Positions 15,001-22,709 are shown, counted from the first letter of the stretch. The stretch is 22,709 nucleotides of DNA from an uncultured Prevotella sp. (GCA_946998205.1 CAMPYJ010000043.1:1-22709); one strand, 5' to 3'. The notes: generated by a model from the sequence alone, not told the origin. Made by a program: numbers and translations.

Positions 15001-15238
15001 TTATCTGCGCTTGCAGAATATGACAATTGGATACGATTTCAAGAGCTGGTTCAAGAATTTGCCTTTAGAACAGCTTCGTGTCTACCTTGCCTTTGAAAAT
15101 CTTTTTACAATTACAGGTTATTCTGGAATGGATCCGGAAGTAGGCTATGGTGGATACGAATCTTGGGTGACGGGTGTAGACATTGGGTCGTATCCCAGTC
15201 CCCGCACCATCATGGTTGGTCTTAATGTCAAGTTCTGA
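12089..15238 (+). CDS. SusC-family TonB-dependent outer-membrane glycan transporter
   Basis: Outer-membrane beta-barrel that takes up oligosaccharides with its SusD partner, powered by TonB. The 1049-aa protein starts with an extended signal peptide (hydrophobic core ILSLCVFLLLWYIPLVAQ). A carboxypeptidase-regulatory-like N-terminal extension follows (about 37-115, IRGTVFSADDKEPLTGVSV). The SusC hallmark VMVVGYGVQKKK precedes the plug domain (about 115-240) with VTIRGLGTTGSSEPLYIIDGV and the conserved AASAAIYGSRAANGVILVTT. The barrel runs to the C-terminal MVGLNVKF with the terminal Phe expected for BAM insertion. Start codons at 12089 or 12101 are both possible. It is the first gene of the PUL; substrate cannot be read from SusC alone but the operon suggests an amino-sugar or mannose-containing glycan. 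Confidence 0.95.
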   Translation: MAIKMNQTNDSCSISFGRILSLCVFLLLWYIPLVAQQVIPIRGTVFSADDKEPLTGVSVHVEGALVGAVTDIDGNFVLKTALPAKLKFSYVGFQTSIIEMNENNPVKVFMKPDTHSLGEVMVVGYGVQKKKLVTGATVQVKGDDIAKLNTVNALGALQSQSPGVNIVSSSGMPGEGFKVTIRGLGTTGSSEPLYIIDGVTGGDINALNPGDIESIDVLKDAASAAIYGSRAANGVILVTTKQGHKGKPQVSYDGYIGWQNVYRQPDLLNAQEYAKIMSEARYMDGLPDFDYQALVPGWSMIKNNEWNGTNWMDEARNKNALVTNHGINIIGGSDLSTYSLGLSYTEQNGIIGKPVSPKYDRYNVRLNSDHNLIVSGKLNILKVGENLTYSYSERSGIRIGDMWSNDIRNLLHTSPFLPNLDKDGSSYHYAIPWESREPNPIGLMDYVGGQNVSKSHWLQANLYAQLEPVKGLRIKTNFGYKLNANSNRSFVPVYKLSSNNFASESQVTQGASVGTSILWENTLNYNTRIKLHTIDALLGQSIEKNNMGESISGTNFNSIFPDYKHAYLNNTPVVTGRTILAGSPWGNSQLASFFGRINYDYNDKYMATVVARVDGSSNFARGHRWGFFPSISTGWIITEEPWMRPVQGWMDYLKLRASWGQNGNQEIPAFQYLSTISFAGSDYVFGPDKSAIRKGAYPNILANENLTWETSEQLNLGLDARLFKNRLALIFDYYIKTTVDWLVVAPILDSYGTGAPYINGGDVRNSGVELALNWNDNLGKLKYGASWNMAYNKNEVTRIANSEGIIHGANDVLSNQTTEIYRAQVGYPIGYFYGFSTAGIFQTEEQIKAYHGAKLEGTRPGDVIWVDRNKDGVIDEHDQGMIGNPHPDVTVGLGLTASYKGFDFSATLHGAFGQQIMKSYRSFVDYARQNYTSEIFGRWHGPGTSNRLPRLTTGTSTNWQFVSDLYMEDGDYLRLQNMTIGYDFKSWFKNLPLEQLRVYLAFENLFTITGYSGMDPEVGYGGYESWVTGVDIGSYPSPRTIMVGLNVKF

Positions 15239-15296
15239 TAACTTTAATATGCTACTTTCTAATTCTGAAATTAAAAGTCTTAAATTACCTATACAG

Positions 15297-16976
15297 ATGA
15301 AAAAAACATTTTTGTTCATAAGCTGCATACCCTTAATCTTTAGTTGTGACGGATTTCTTGATACAGAAAACCTCACGAAAAAGGACAGCTCAAATTTTCC
15401 ACAGACAGAAGCTGATATCGAATCAGCCGTAGTATCTATTTATGATGAGTTACGCAAAACAACAGACGGTGAAGAGGGTCAGTGTTTCTTTATCACTTCT
15501 GAGATTCTCTCTGATGACCGGTTTGGTGGAGGAGGACCTGATGACCGCCGTATAGCTGCTATAGATTTTCTACTTAAGTCAGACGAAAATATGTTTGCCG
15601 ATCCATGGAAGCAAAACTATAGCGGAATTTTCAGAGCAAACTTCCTTCTTGAGAAATTGAATGCAATCAATGTCAGTGAAGATATTAAACGGCAAGCGCA
15701 TGGAGAGGCGTCTTTCCTGAGGGCCTACTTCTATTTTCAATTATGCCAGATGTTTGGAACGGTTCCACTAATAGTCTCAACAAAAGCCGAGAACTTGCCC
15801 AGAGCCAAAAAAGAAGATCTCTATGCTCAGATTGGAACTGATCTGAAGACAGCTATTGAGTGTTTGCCAGCAACGCCCTATAGTCCGTCAGATGTGTCGA
15901 AACTCGGCCGCGCCAACCATTGGGCTGCGGAGGGTATGCTTGCACGCGTATTTCTGTTCTATACGGGATATTACAGTGAAAAGAGCATGCCGCTTATTGA
16001 AGGTACATTAACAAGAGAAGATGTGATAAAGTACATCGATGATTGTGTGGAAAACAGTGGCTATGGACTTGTTGCAGATTTCCGTAGTCTTTGGCCATAT
16101 GCAAATGAGTATACAACAAAAGATTATTCATTTGCGAAAGACAACAACTTGCATTGGATTGGAGAATCTGGAAATAACATCGAGAGCATGTTTTCCATCA
16201 AATACTCAACGCAGGCTTCATGGAATGATGGATCTGCGTATCGTTCAAACAGAGTGTGCCTGTTTATGACTCCACGTGAGGGCGTCAATATGATGAGCAA
16301 TTTCCCATATGGATTGGGCTGGGGCATTGGTACAGTCAATTCAAGGACTTATTCTGATTGGCCTGCAAACGATTTGCGTCGTGATGCTTCGATTATGAGT
16401 GTGAACAAAGAAATGCCAGATTACGTTTGGGGCAATGATAAGCAGATGAACGAAACAGGATACTGGCAAAAGAAATATGCAGCGTTCAATTGTATTGATG
16501 ACGACGGAAGCAGTGTCAACTTCTATATGAAGATGTATCCTTCGTTAGACCCCGATTACCAGCTCAACAACATGCAAGACATCTATGTGCTTCGATTTGC
16601 CGATGTTTTACTCATGCAGGCAGAGCTTAAGCAAGATGCTGTACCCCTGAACCGCGTTCGGCATCGTGCAGGGCTTGCCGATGTCGCATATTCGGATAAG
16701 AACCTACGCAATGAGCGTCATTGGGAACTTGCGTTCGAAGGATTAAGATATTGGGATCTGTTACGCTGGCATATCGCCGGAGATGTCCTGGAAGCGAATC
16801 AGAACAACGTGAAGGTAAAAAATAATCTTGTAGACGAAAAGATGGACTTTACTGGAATAAAGGCACGCATTCAGGCAACCAAGGGAGTACTTCCATTGCC
16901 CAAGACACAGATAGACCTCTCTAACGGAGTCCTTCTGCAAAACCCAGGCTGGGGTACTGAGAGTTTAAAACCATAA
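15297..16976 (+). CDS. SusD/RagB-family outer-membrane lipoprotein
   Basis: Surface glycan-binding lipoprotein that caps the SusC transporter. From the ATG at 15297 the protein is 559 aa, starting MKKTFLFISCIPLIFSC with a lipobox ending at Cys17 followed by DGFLDTE, a typical SusD start. An open frame from 15183 overlaps susC and is not used. The SusD pattern is clear: helical TPR-like segments (EASFLRAYFYFQLCQMFGTVPLI), the mid-protein LGRANHWAAEGMLARVFLF, then DIYVLRFADVLLMQAEL, LNRVRHRAGL and NERHWELAFEGLRYWDLLRW. It ends with LPLPKTQIDLSNGVLLQNPGW, the standard RagB/SusD finish. The susC stop is 58 bp upstream, and the two are always cotranscribed in such loci. Confidence 0.95.
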   Translation: MKKTFLFISCIPLIFSCDGFLDTENLTKKDSSNFPQTEADIESAVVSIYDELRKTTDGEEGQCFFITSEILSDDRFGGGGPDDRRIAAIDFLLKSDENMFADPWKQNYSGIFRANFLLEKLNAINVSEDIKRQAHGEASFLRAYFYFQLCQMFGTVPLIVSTKAENLPRAKKEDLYAQIGTDLKTAIECLPATPYSPSDVSKLGRANHWAAEGMLARVFLFYTGYYSEKSMPLIEGTLTREDVIKYIDDCVENSGYGLVADFRSLWPYANEYTTKDYSFAKDNNLHWIGESGNNIESMFSIKYSTQASWNDGSAYRSNRVCLFMTPREGVNMMSNFPYGLGWGIGTVNSRTYSDWPANDLRRDASIMSVNKEMPDYVWGNDKQMNETGYWQKKYAAFNCIDDDGSSVNFYMKMYPSLDPDYQLNNMQDIYVLRFADVLLMQAELKQDAVPLNRVRHRAGLADVAYSDKNLRNERHWELAFEGLRYWDLLRWHIAGDVLEANQNNVKVKNNLVDEKMDFTGIKARIQATKGVLPLPKTQIDLSNGVLLQNPGWGTESLKP

Positions 16977-17001
16977 TCACTTCACCAAAAATGTATTTAT
17001 C

Positions 17002-17826
17002 ATGAAAAGATTCTGTATATTTGCTATATTAACGATTGTCATTTCGTTAGCAGCATGCGACCCGTTGATTGACGACAAACCTATGGGGGCGATATTGTCA
17101 CCGGAACAGCTTGACATTGAAGTAACTAACGTCAAAGAAGGAAGTAATGCCATAGTCCTAAGAAACAATACACCACGCACGGCCGCCTATTGGGATACGG
17201 GCATAGGGAAGTCTACACGTCAATGTGACACCATAATCATGCCGTACATTGGTGATGTTAAGGTGAAATTCATAGGTATGTGCGATGGCGGACAGGTAGA
17301 AACTGAGCGGTCTGTTCACATCAATCAGATAGATCATCCCATCCAGAAAGAATGGATTTTGTTTGCGGGAAATGGAGCAAAAGGTAAAAGTTGGACGTGG
17401 AATTTTGGCAATAAGGACGGGGCGGTCTATGGCACTGGTGGCTGGCTTACGCAGGATAATCCTTCATGGGACGTGAAGCCGCTCAGTGAGTTGGAAGACA
17501 GAAACTGTTCTCTTGTGTTTGATTTAAATGGCGGAGCCAATGTTACCAAGGTTGATGCAAATGGCAAGATACTTGAGAAAGGAAAGTTCTCTTTTGACAT
17601 GACAGCCACAAAGAATAACCCTGATAATGGAGAGCAATGGTCAATAGGTCAGCTTACGCTTACTGGAGTCACAATGCTTTCGGGGCATGCCTTTTATGAT
17701 CCTGTCAACAAAATCACCACGTTTGAAATACTTAAACTTACTGACAACGAATTGGTGTTATGTTATAACACACCAGACGCAGCGGCATGGTCTGATGCCA
17801 CTTTCTGGATGTTATGTGTCAAATGA
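17002..17826 (+). CDS. Surface glycan-binding-like lipoprotein of the PUL
   Basis: This 274-aa lipoprotein follows susD by 25 bp, the position of SusE/SusF-type surface glycan-binding proteins. The signal peptide MKRFCIFAILTIVISLAAC ends in the lipobox LAAC (Cys19), followed by DPLIDDKP, whose acidic residues fit a surface-export signal. An Ig/PKD-like N-terminal domain (about 35-110, ending in RSVHINQ) is followed by a beta-sandwich C-terminal domain (about 118-274). That domain has aromatic-rich patches: KSWTWNFGNKDGAVYGTGGW, GEQWSIGQLTLTG, AAAWSDATFWML. The surface tryptophans are suggestive of sugar binding. The sequence family is one I have seen in other Bacteroidales PULs, but I cannot name it; function is from position and architecture. 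Confidence 0.8.
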   Translation: MKRFCIFAILTIVISLAACDPLIDDKPMGAILSPEQLDIEVTNVKEGSNAIVLRNNTPRTAAYWDTGIGKSTRQCDTIIMPYIGDVKVKFIGMCDGGQVETERSVHINQIDHPIQKEWILFAGNGAKGKSWTWNFGNKDGAVYGTGGWLTQDNPSWDVKPLSELEDRNCSLVFDLNGGANVTKVDANGKILEKGKFSFDMTATKNNPDNGEQWSIGQLTLTGVTMLSGHAFYDPVNKITTFEILKLTDNELVLCYNTPDAAAWSDATFWMLCVK

Positions 17827-17847
17827 TAACTGGAAATATTTGAATAA

Positions 17848-18672
17848 ATGAAAATAGGATTAGATGTGGGTGGCACGAATTTACGTGCTGCCCTTGTAAG
17901 CAAGCACGGCATTTTAAAAAAAGAGCAAGTGCAATGTCCTGCACATGGCTCTGTACAAGACGTGGTAGATGCATTATGTGGAATCATTGACAAACTCTTT
18001 GATGAGAATATAGAGTCGTTAGGTGCCGGCATACCATCAGTAGTCGACAGCGAGAGTGGCATTGTATATAATACGGCGAACATACCTTCGTGGAAAGAGG
18101 TAAGGCTGAAGGAGATTCTGCACAAGCGCTACAATGTTCCGGTTGCAGTCGAAAACGATTCTAACTGTTTTGCATTGGGCGTTTCACTTCATGAACAAGA
18201 CAACAAATTCAAGCACATGGTTGGGATTACTCTGGGAACAGGACTTGGCTGTGGCGTTGTCATAAATGGAAAGTTGTATAGAGGAGCAAATGGGGCCGCT
18301 GGTGAGATAGGCTCACTTCCTTATCTGGATAGTGATGTAGAACATTATTGTGGCAGCATGTTCTTTTCTCGTTTCTGCCATAAAACAGCTCTACAGCTCT
18401 ACGGTTTGGCAAAGAATGGTGATGCCGAGTCTATTGAAAAGTGGCATGAGTTTGGCTGTCACATGGGAAACATGGTCAAGATGGTGATGTTTGCTTACGA
18501 TCCAGATGCGATTTATTTTGGCGGAGGCATTTCACAAGCGTTCTCTCTGTTCGAACAATCCATGAATGAAGTGATTAAGTCGTTCCCGTATCCGAAATCG
18601 ACAAAGCTTCTACAAATCAGGCCCACCAGATTACAAGATGCGGCACTGTTAGGAGCTGCCAGTCTTATTTAA
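17848..18672 (+). CDS. ROK-family sugar kinase lacking the canonical zinc motif
   Basis: ROK kinases phosphorylate hexoses or amino hexoses (glucose, N-acetylglucosamine, mannose, fructose) in the cytosol. The 274-aa protein has the N-terminal phosphate-binding DVGGTNLRAAL, the catalytic Asp104 in VENDSNCFALG, the second phosphate loop GITLGTGLGCGVVINGKLYRG, the GAAGEIG motif around residues 149-155 and a late FGGGIS adenosine motif. The usual ROK zinc site (CxCGxxGCxE after the GEIG histidine) is absent; only a single cysteine, C168 in EHYCGSM, is left, a variant seen in Bacteroidetes. There is no DNA-binding domain, so it is an enzyme rather than a ROK repressor. It lies 21 bp after the lipoprotein gene and 40 bp before the GH2 gene, so the substrate is probably the sugar that GH2 releases, e.g. 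glucosamine; the substrate is inferred. Confidence 0.9.
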   Translation: MKIGLDVGGTNLRAALVSKHGILKKEQVQCPAHGSVQDVVDALCGIIDKLFDENIESLGAGIPSVVDSESGIVYNTANIPSWKEVRLKEILHKRYNVPVAVENDSNCFALGVSLHEQDNKFKHMVGITLGTGLGCGVVINGKLYRGANGAAGEIGSLPYLDSDVEHYCGSMFFSRFCHKTALQLYGLAKNGDAESIEKWHEFGCHMGNMVKMVMFAYDPDAIYFGGGISQAFSLFEQSMNEVIKSFPYPKSTKLLQIRPTRLQDAALLGAASLI

Positions 18673-18712
18673 AATTCAAAAGCAATAGAACAACATATAT
18701 AACCAATAGACA

Positions 18713-21271
18713 ATGAAAGGGACATTAGTACATATACAGCGACACCTTGCATTATTCTCCCTGTTTTTCTTTCTTGGAGTAACGACTTTGCCAGCTCGCA
18801 TACTTGAGTTAAAAAATGGATGGATCTTGCAGGGGCGATACAAAGCTACCGTGCCATCAACCATTATGGGTGTATTGACAGACAATGGCGAATACGACGG
18901 TATACTTGAAGGAACCGCCTATAAGCAGATAGACCGCACACGGTTTGACAAGCCCTGGACATACTCCAATACATTCAGTCTCACGGAAAATGATCGGAAG
19001 GGGCATGTCTTCTTAAAACTTGATGGCATCAGTTACCGTGCAAACATTAAACTCAATGGAGTCCTAATAGCAGACACCTCAGTCGTGTATGGCACATATC
19101 GTCGCCATCTACTTGATATTACTTCTGTTGCGAAAGAGAAGAACAATCTTCAGATTCAAGTGTATAGGGCTATGCCTGGGGTACCCAATGCAGGTTATGT
19201 GGACTGGAATCCAAGACCGGCAGATGAAAGTATGGGAATTATACGACCAGTGAGCATTGTTACCTGTGGTGATGTGATGTTGACAAGTCCTGCGGTGTTT
19301 AGTGAGGTGAATATGGGCACGCTTGACGAAGCTTGGTTGACATTTTCTACTATAATAACTAATCTGGCCAATCACGAGGTTCATGGTGCAATACATGCAT
19401 CGTTCGGAGAAGTTGAGTTTACATATCCTATATCTCTACATGCTGGCGAACAACGGCTGTTGACACTTACGCCTGACCAGGTAAAGCAACTACATATTAG
19501 AAACCCAAGGCTATGGTGGTGCCGAGGTTTGGGAACACCGGAACTATATAAAATGAACCTCACGTTCTTATCCAACGGGAAAATTCAAGACTCTAAGTCC
19601 TTCCAGTTTGGCATCCGTCAGGTAGGAGAATATTTCACATCAGATGGCGACCGTGGATTTACACTCAACGGTAAGCGTGTGCTTGTTCGAGGTGGCGGAT
19701 GGACCGATGATATTTTTATGAGAGATACGCCTGAGACAAATGCCGAGCAACTTTATAAAGTCTGTGACATGAACCTTAATGCTATACGAATGGAAAATAT
19801 TTGGGGAAAGTCGCAAGATATATTCAATCGATGTGATTCTCTCGGTATAATGGTACTTCCTGGTTGGACCTGCCATTGGGAGTGGGAAGCATACCTTGGA
19901 AAACCCGGCGATAATTTATATGGATGTATGACGTCTGAGAATGACATACGTTTGATGACACAATATTTTCATGACCAATTGCTTTGGTTGCGTCACCATC
20001 CGAGTATTATTTGCTGGTTTGTTGGGAGCGACAAGATACCTGTACCTAAACTTGAACAGAATTATCAGCGACTACTTCGTAGATTCGCCCCCTCTTGCTT
20101 GATAGTCACATCTGCAAAGAAATTAGAAAGCCAATTGTCTGGAACCGCAGGCATGAAAATGGAAGGGCCATACGACTATGTTGGACCGGCATATTGGTAT
20201 GAACAGAAGGCTCCAGGCGGCGCATTTGGCTTTAATACAGAAACTGGCATTGGAGCACAAATTCCACAGAAAGAGTCGCTCAAGCGTATGATTGGTAAAC
20301 CTCTATGGCCGATTAGCAAGACTTGGGAATATCATTGTACGGCATCTCAAACTTCCATGAATTCTCTTAACCATCTGCAGAAAGTCATTTCCTCGCGTTA
20401 TGGAACGCCAACTACCTTAGACGATTTCTTACACAAGGCAGATTTAGCCAATTATGAGAGTACAAAGGCAATGTTTGAAGCTTTTCGTGTGAACACTCCA
20501 CGCTCTACGGGCATTGTGCAATGGATGCTTAATTCAGCTCGTCCAGGATTGTACTGGCAACTATACGATTACTACGGGCAGCCAAATGCGTCATATTATT
20601 CGGTGAAAAAGGGCAACTCTCCAATACAGTTGATTTATAACTACGCATCAAAAAAAATTGTCGCTGTCAATGGGACGTTGCTTCCCGCACATGTTCATGC
20701 ATCCATGAAAATATATTCTTTGGACGGAAGTCTGATCGATGAACAGAGTACTGATATTTCTATTTCTGGTCAGAAGCACGAAATCATATTTAATACGCCA
20801 GAAATAAAGGGAAACGCTTTTCTGTTCTTGAAACTCACAGATGCGAAACACAATACGATTTCCACCAACGAGTACGTTCTTGCAGAACAAATGGATATTT
20901 ATGATTGGGAAGCTACCAACTGGATAACAACTCCAATAAAAAGGTACGCTGACTATTCCACTCTTGCAAGACTTGAAAGAGTGAAGCTTAACTTCAAAGC
21001 CGAATCAAGTAACAGTGTCGAAGGGAAAAGTATCAATATTAGTGTGAATAATCCTAATAAAGTGGTTGCATTACTCATACGGCTTGCGCTTACTGACCAG
21101 AAGGGGCATCTTGTGTATCCTGCACATTACACAGACAACTTCATCACTTTGCAACCAGGTGAAAATAGGAATATAAGATGCAATCTCCCCAAAGGAGTTG
21201 ATACCAAACACCTGAAGCTGCAGGCTGACGGGTGGAATCTGGCTGGAATCTGTGAGATAAAAATTAAATAG
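18713..21271 (+). CDS. GH2 glycoside hydrolase, exo-beta-D-glucosaminidase type
   Basis: The 852-aa enzyme begins with a Sec signal peptide (LALFSLFFFLGVTTLPA), so it is periplasmic. The GH2 domains are in order: sugar-binding jelly roll (about 40-175), Ig-like domain (about 185-290, ending at the FQFGIRQVGEY hinge), and the TIM barrel from RGFTLNGKRVLVRGGGW. C-terminal beta domains follow. The residues point to the exo-beta-glucosaminidase subfamily (CsxA-like): CWFVGSD puts an aspartate, D440, at the acid/base position, and GGAFGFNTETG gives the nucleophile E510, 70 residues later, close to the D469/E541 pair of CsxA. GMKMEGPYDYVGPAYWY is another landmark of this group. A related activity, mannosylglycoprotein endo-beta-mannosidase, belongs to the same branch and cannot be excluded. 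It precedes the regulator gene by 11 bp. Confidence 0.9.
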   Translation: MKGTLVHIQRHLALFSLFFFLGVTTLPARILELKNGWILQGRYKATVPSTIMGVLTDNGEYDGILEGTAYKQIDRTRFDKPWTYSNTFSLTENDRKGHVFLKLDGISYRANIKLNGVLIADTSVVYGTYRRHLLDITSVAKEKNNLQIQVYRAMPGVPNAGYVDWNPRPADESMGIIRPVSIVTCGDVMLTSPAVFSEVNMGTLDEAWLTFSTIITNLANHEVHGAIHASFGEVEFTYPISLHAGEQRLLTLTPDQVKQLHIRNPRLWWCRGLGTPELYKMNLTFLSNGKIQDSKSFQFGIRQVGEYFTSDGDRGFTLNGKRVLVRGGGWTDDIFMRDTPETNAEQLYKVCDMNLNAIRMENIWGKSQDIFNRCDSLGIMVLPGWTCHWEWEAYLGKPGDNLYGCMTSENDIRLMTQYFHDQLLWLRHHPSIICWFVGSDKIPVPKLEQNYQRLLRRFAPSCLIVTSAKKLESQLSGTAGMKMEGPYDYVGPAYWYEQKAPGGAFGFNTETGIGAQIPQKESLKRMIGKPLWPISKTWEYHCTASQTSMNSLNHLQKVISSRYGTPTTLDDFLHKADLANYESTKAMFEAFRVNTPRSTGIVQWMLNSARPGLYWQLYDYYGQPNASYYSVKKGNSPIQLIYNYASKKIVAVNGTLLPAHVHASMKIYSLDGSLIDEQSTDISISGQKHEIIFNTPEIKGNAFLFLKLTDAKHNTISTNEYVLAEQMDIYDWEATNWITTPIKRYADYSTLARLERVKLNFKAESSNSVEGKSINISVNNPNKVVALLIRLALTDQKGHLVYPAHYTDNFITLQPGENRNIRCNLPKGVDTKHLKLQADGWNLAGICEIKIK

Positions 21272-21282
21272 AAGACCATTAC

Positions 21283-22446
21283 ATGGTACGCCTGATATTA
21301 CTTATAGATTTCACAGAAACCTACGCCACGGAATTATTACGGGGAATACTTGATTATTCCCAATTTCACGAGCCCTGGGTTATATGTCGTATGCCTCCTT
21401 CATACCGTGTTGAGCATGGTATTGAAGGAGTGCTTCAGTGGGCAAGACAATGGAGAGCAGACGCCATCATCGGCCAGTTTAATAACAATGATGATGTTAG
21501 CGTCTTTGCTGAAAATGGAATAATAGCACTTGCACAAGATTTTATTCAACGATTCCATAACATACCTAATATTACGGGGGATTATATAGGCCAAGGCAAT
21601 TTGGCTGCCGAGTTCTTCGTAAAAAGAGGCTTTAGAAATTTTGCTTTCTATGGCTATGCAAATGCGGTATGGAGCCAAGAGCGTTGTAAAGGCTTCTCAG
21701 ATACTATCAAGTCTTTTGGATATCATTCACCTTCTATCTATATAAAGCAGTCACTTGAATATCTGTGGTATTATGACTTGGAACCCCTGGCTGAATGGCT
21801 GAGTAAATTACCTTCCTCCACGGCAATTCTGGCCTGCGATGACACACGAGCCAGCGTGATTCTTGAAGTTTGTCGGTTACTTAGAATCAAAGTTCCATCT
21901 GAAATTGCAGTCTTAGGTGTCGATAATGATGAAATTACATGCACGCTCACTTATCCCCTGCTGTCAAGTATTAGTCTTGATGTTCGCCGTGCTGGCTACA
22001 ATTCTGCACAATATATCGACCATGTGTTAAATCATAATTATAAAAGAGTTGACAACATCATGGTTGATTATATGGGAGTAGTTGAAAGACGGTCAACCGA
22101 CATATTTATGACTTCTAACAAGCATATTTTGACCGTTTTATCATTTATACATCAGTTTTATGCAGACAATCTCTCGGTGGATCGCCTTCTCAAACTTGTC
22201 CCTATGTCGCGTCGCTTATTGGAGAAAACTTTCAAAGCGGAAACTGGAACTTCTATCCATCAGTATATTTTGGATTTACGCTTTGAACGCATGAAACACA
22301 AATTGGTGTCCACAGATACACCAATTGCAGAACTTGCATTATCAACAGGTCTTTCTGATGCGAAGAATGTCGCGCGTATGTTTAAAAAACGAATGGGTAT
22401 CACTCCTCTTGAATACAGAGACGAGCATCGTTGTGAACATACATGA
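21283..22446 (+). CDS. XylR-like AraC-family regulator with a LacI-type sugar sensor
   Basis: The 387-aa protein combines a periplasmic-binding-protein-like sensor (about residues 1-270) with a C-terminal AraC DNA-binding domain (about 280-384). The sensor opens VRLILLIDFTETYATELLRGI and contains LACDDTRASVILEVCR and IAVLGVDNDEITCTLTYPLLSSI, typical of the LacI/XylR fold. The two helix-turn-helix motifs are DNLSVDRLLKLVPMSRRLLE and PIAELALSTGLSDAKNVAR, followed by FKKRMGITPLEYR. E. coli XylR has the same architecture and activates on xylose binding. As the last gene of the PUL, 11 bp after the GH2 gene, it probably senses a monosaccharide and controls the whole operon, giving a feed-forward loop. 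Its likely target is the direct-repeat operator at 11980-12012. Confidence 0.93.
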   Translation: MVRLILLIDFTETYATELLRGILDYSQFHEPWVICRMPPSYRVEHGIEGVLQWARQWRADAIIGQFNNNDDVSVFAENGIIALAQDFIQRFHNIPNITGDYIGQGNLAAEFFVKRGFRNFAFYGYANAVWSQERCKGFSDTIKSFGYHSPSIYIKQSLEYLWYYDLEPLAEWLSKLPSSTAILACDDTRASVILEVCRLLRIKVPSEIAVLGVDNDEITCTLTYPLLSSISLDVRRAGYNSAQYIDHVLNHNYKRVDNIMVDYMGVVERRSTDIFMTSNKHILTVLSFIHQFYADNLSVDRLLKLVPMSRRLLEKTFKAETGTSIHQYILDLRFERMKHKLVSTDTPIAELALSTGLSDAKNVARMFKKRMGITPLEYRDEHRCEHT

Positions 22447-22479
22447 TTATGCATAAAATACCTGTTGGCTTTTAACTCA

Positions 22480-22600
22480 AGGGCGGTTCTATAAATTAGC
22501 TTTGTCAGATTGCGAGGCTGTTTTTGTGGTCAATTTGTTTGTGAGTGAAGGAGTATAGCGAGCTATACGACTGAACGAACAAGCAAATTGAACCAAAAAC
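22480..22600 (+). repeat. Repeat copy D, incomplete at its right end
   Basis: It begins 33 bp after the regulator's stop with AGGGCGGTTCTATAAATTAG, carries TAGCTTTG, and has a complete 60-nt hairpin core at 22531-22590. Similarity to copies A-C is lost after about 22600, and no CGGTGGTAATTTATAG end is found before the window stops. The hairpin sense is plus. Confidence 0.8.
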
Positions 22601-22709
22601 GGAGCAAGCCGAATACAATCAAACTTGTTTGAATTGTTGAGGCGCAGCCTGTTTTACCTTAATTCCGCAGTATTTTTTCTTGTGAGAAAATTTTATATGT
22701 TGAGGTGTC
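22601..22709. other. Short dyads beyond repeat copy D, no gene
   Basis: CAATCAAAC/GTTTGAATTG forms a near-perfect dyad at 22616-22636, AGGC-GCA-GCCT lies at 22640-22650 and TTTTCT-TGTG-AGAAAA at 22675-22690. These could terminate the PUL transcript, although none has a classic T-run directly after a GC stem. No coding sequence is visible. Confidence 0.35.

Noticed and set aside
15183..15296. Earlier start for the SusD gene inside susC
   Set aside because: It would hide the lipoprotein signal peptide behind 38 residues; MKKTFLFIS at 15297 is the proper start.
2866..22600. The four ~196-bp repeats as a CRISPR array or full insertion sequence
   Set aside because: They are widely spaced, in both orientations, with no spacers and no transposase gene; a non-autonomous, terminal-inverted-repeat element fits better.
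1..22709. tRNA or rRNA genes
   Set aside because: No cloverleaf-like or rRNA-like sequence was noticed on either strand by eye.

Overview
The window looks like a chromosomal piece of a Bacteroidales bacterium, most likely Prevotella/Segatella-like. The reasons are a SusC/SusD pair, a XylR-type AraC regulator, Bacteroidales-style promoters (TTTG about 20 bp before TAnnTTTG), weak Shine-Dalgarno use, many lipoproteins and moderate-to-low GC. The genus is inferred. No search, folding or statistics could be run.

Layout. (1) 1-2427: core gene der (double GTPase, ribosome assembly), then a small secreted protein and a small lipoprotein. (2) 2428-4165: gene-poor stretch with an inverted-repeat-bounded segment, a terminator, two inverted copies (A, B) of a ~196-bp repeat, and between them a 73-aa protein behind a long, possibly structured leader. 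(3) 4166-7513: AT-rich co-directional cluster encoding a helical membrane protein, an acidic coiled-coil protein, a stand-alone LHH-type HNH/Endo VII nuclease and a WYL-domain regulator. It resembles a toxin or defence module, but I cannot match it to a named system. (4) 7617-11303, minus strand: a Sau3AI-like restriction enzyme and its C5-cytosine methyltransferase (11-bp overlap), followed by the core gene lptB (LPS export ATPase), whose own promoter lies just after the methyltransferase stop. (5) 11304-12088: repeat copy C, a region of nested inverted repeats, and the promoter/operator of the next operon. (6) 12089-22446: a co-directional polysaccharide utilisation locus with susC, susD, a surface glycan-binding-like lipoprotein, a ROK sugar kinase, a GH2 enzyme of the exo-beta-glucosaminidase type and a XylR-like AraC regulator. 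Copy D of the repeat, truncated or diverged at its right end, closes the window.

How the genes fit together. The PUL reads as one circuit. SusCD and the lipoprotein capture and import a glycan, the periplasmic GH2 enzyme clips beta-linked amino sugar (or mannose) from it, the ROK kinase phosphorylates the released sugar in the cytosol, and the regulator senses a sugar and probably acts on two 21-bp-spaced direct repeats upstream of susC.

The two most interesting items are the LHH nuclease/WYL cluster and the four-copy repeat. Each copy of the repeat contains an exactly 60-nt symmetric hairpin: two arms around a CGAG loop, with three tandem G.A/A.G steps. Its paired arms change in a compensatory way between copies. 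Copies B and C lie upstream of the nuclease cluster and the restriction-modification operon respectively, with the hairpin strand in the same sense as those genes.
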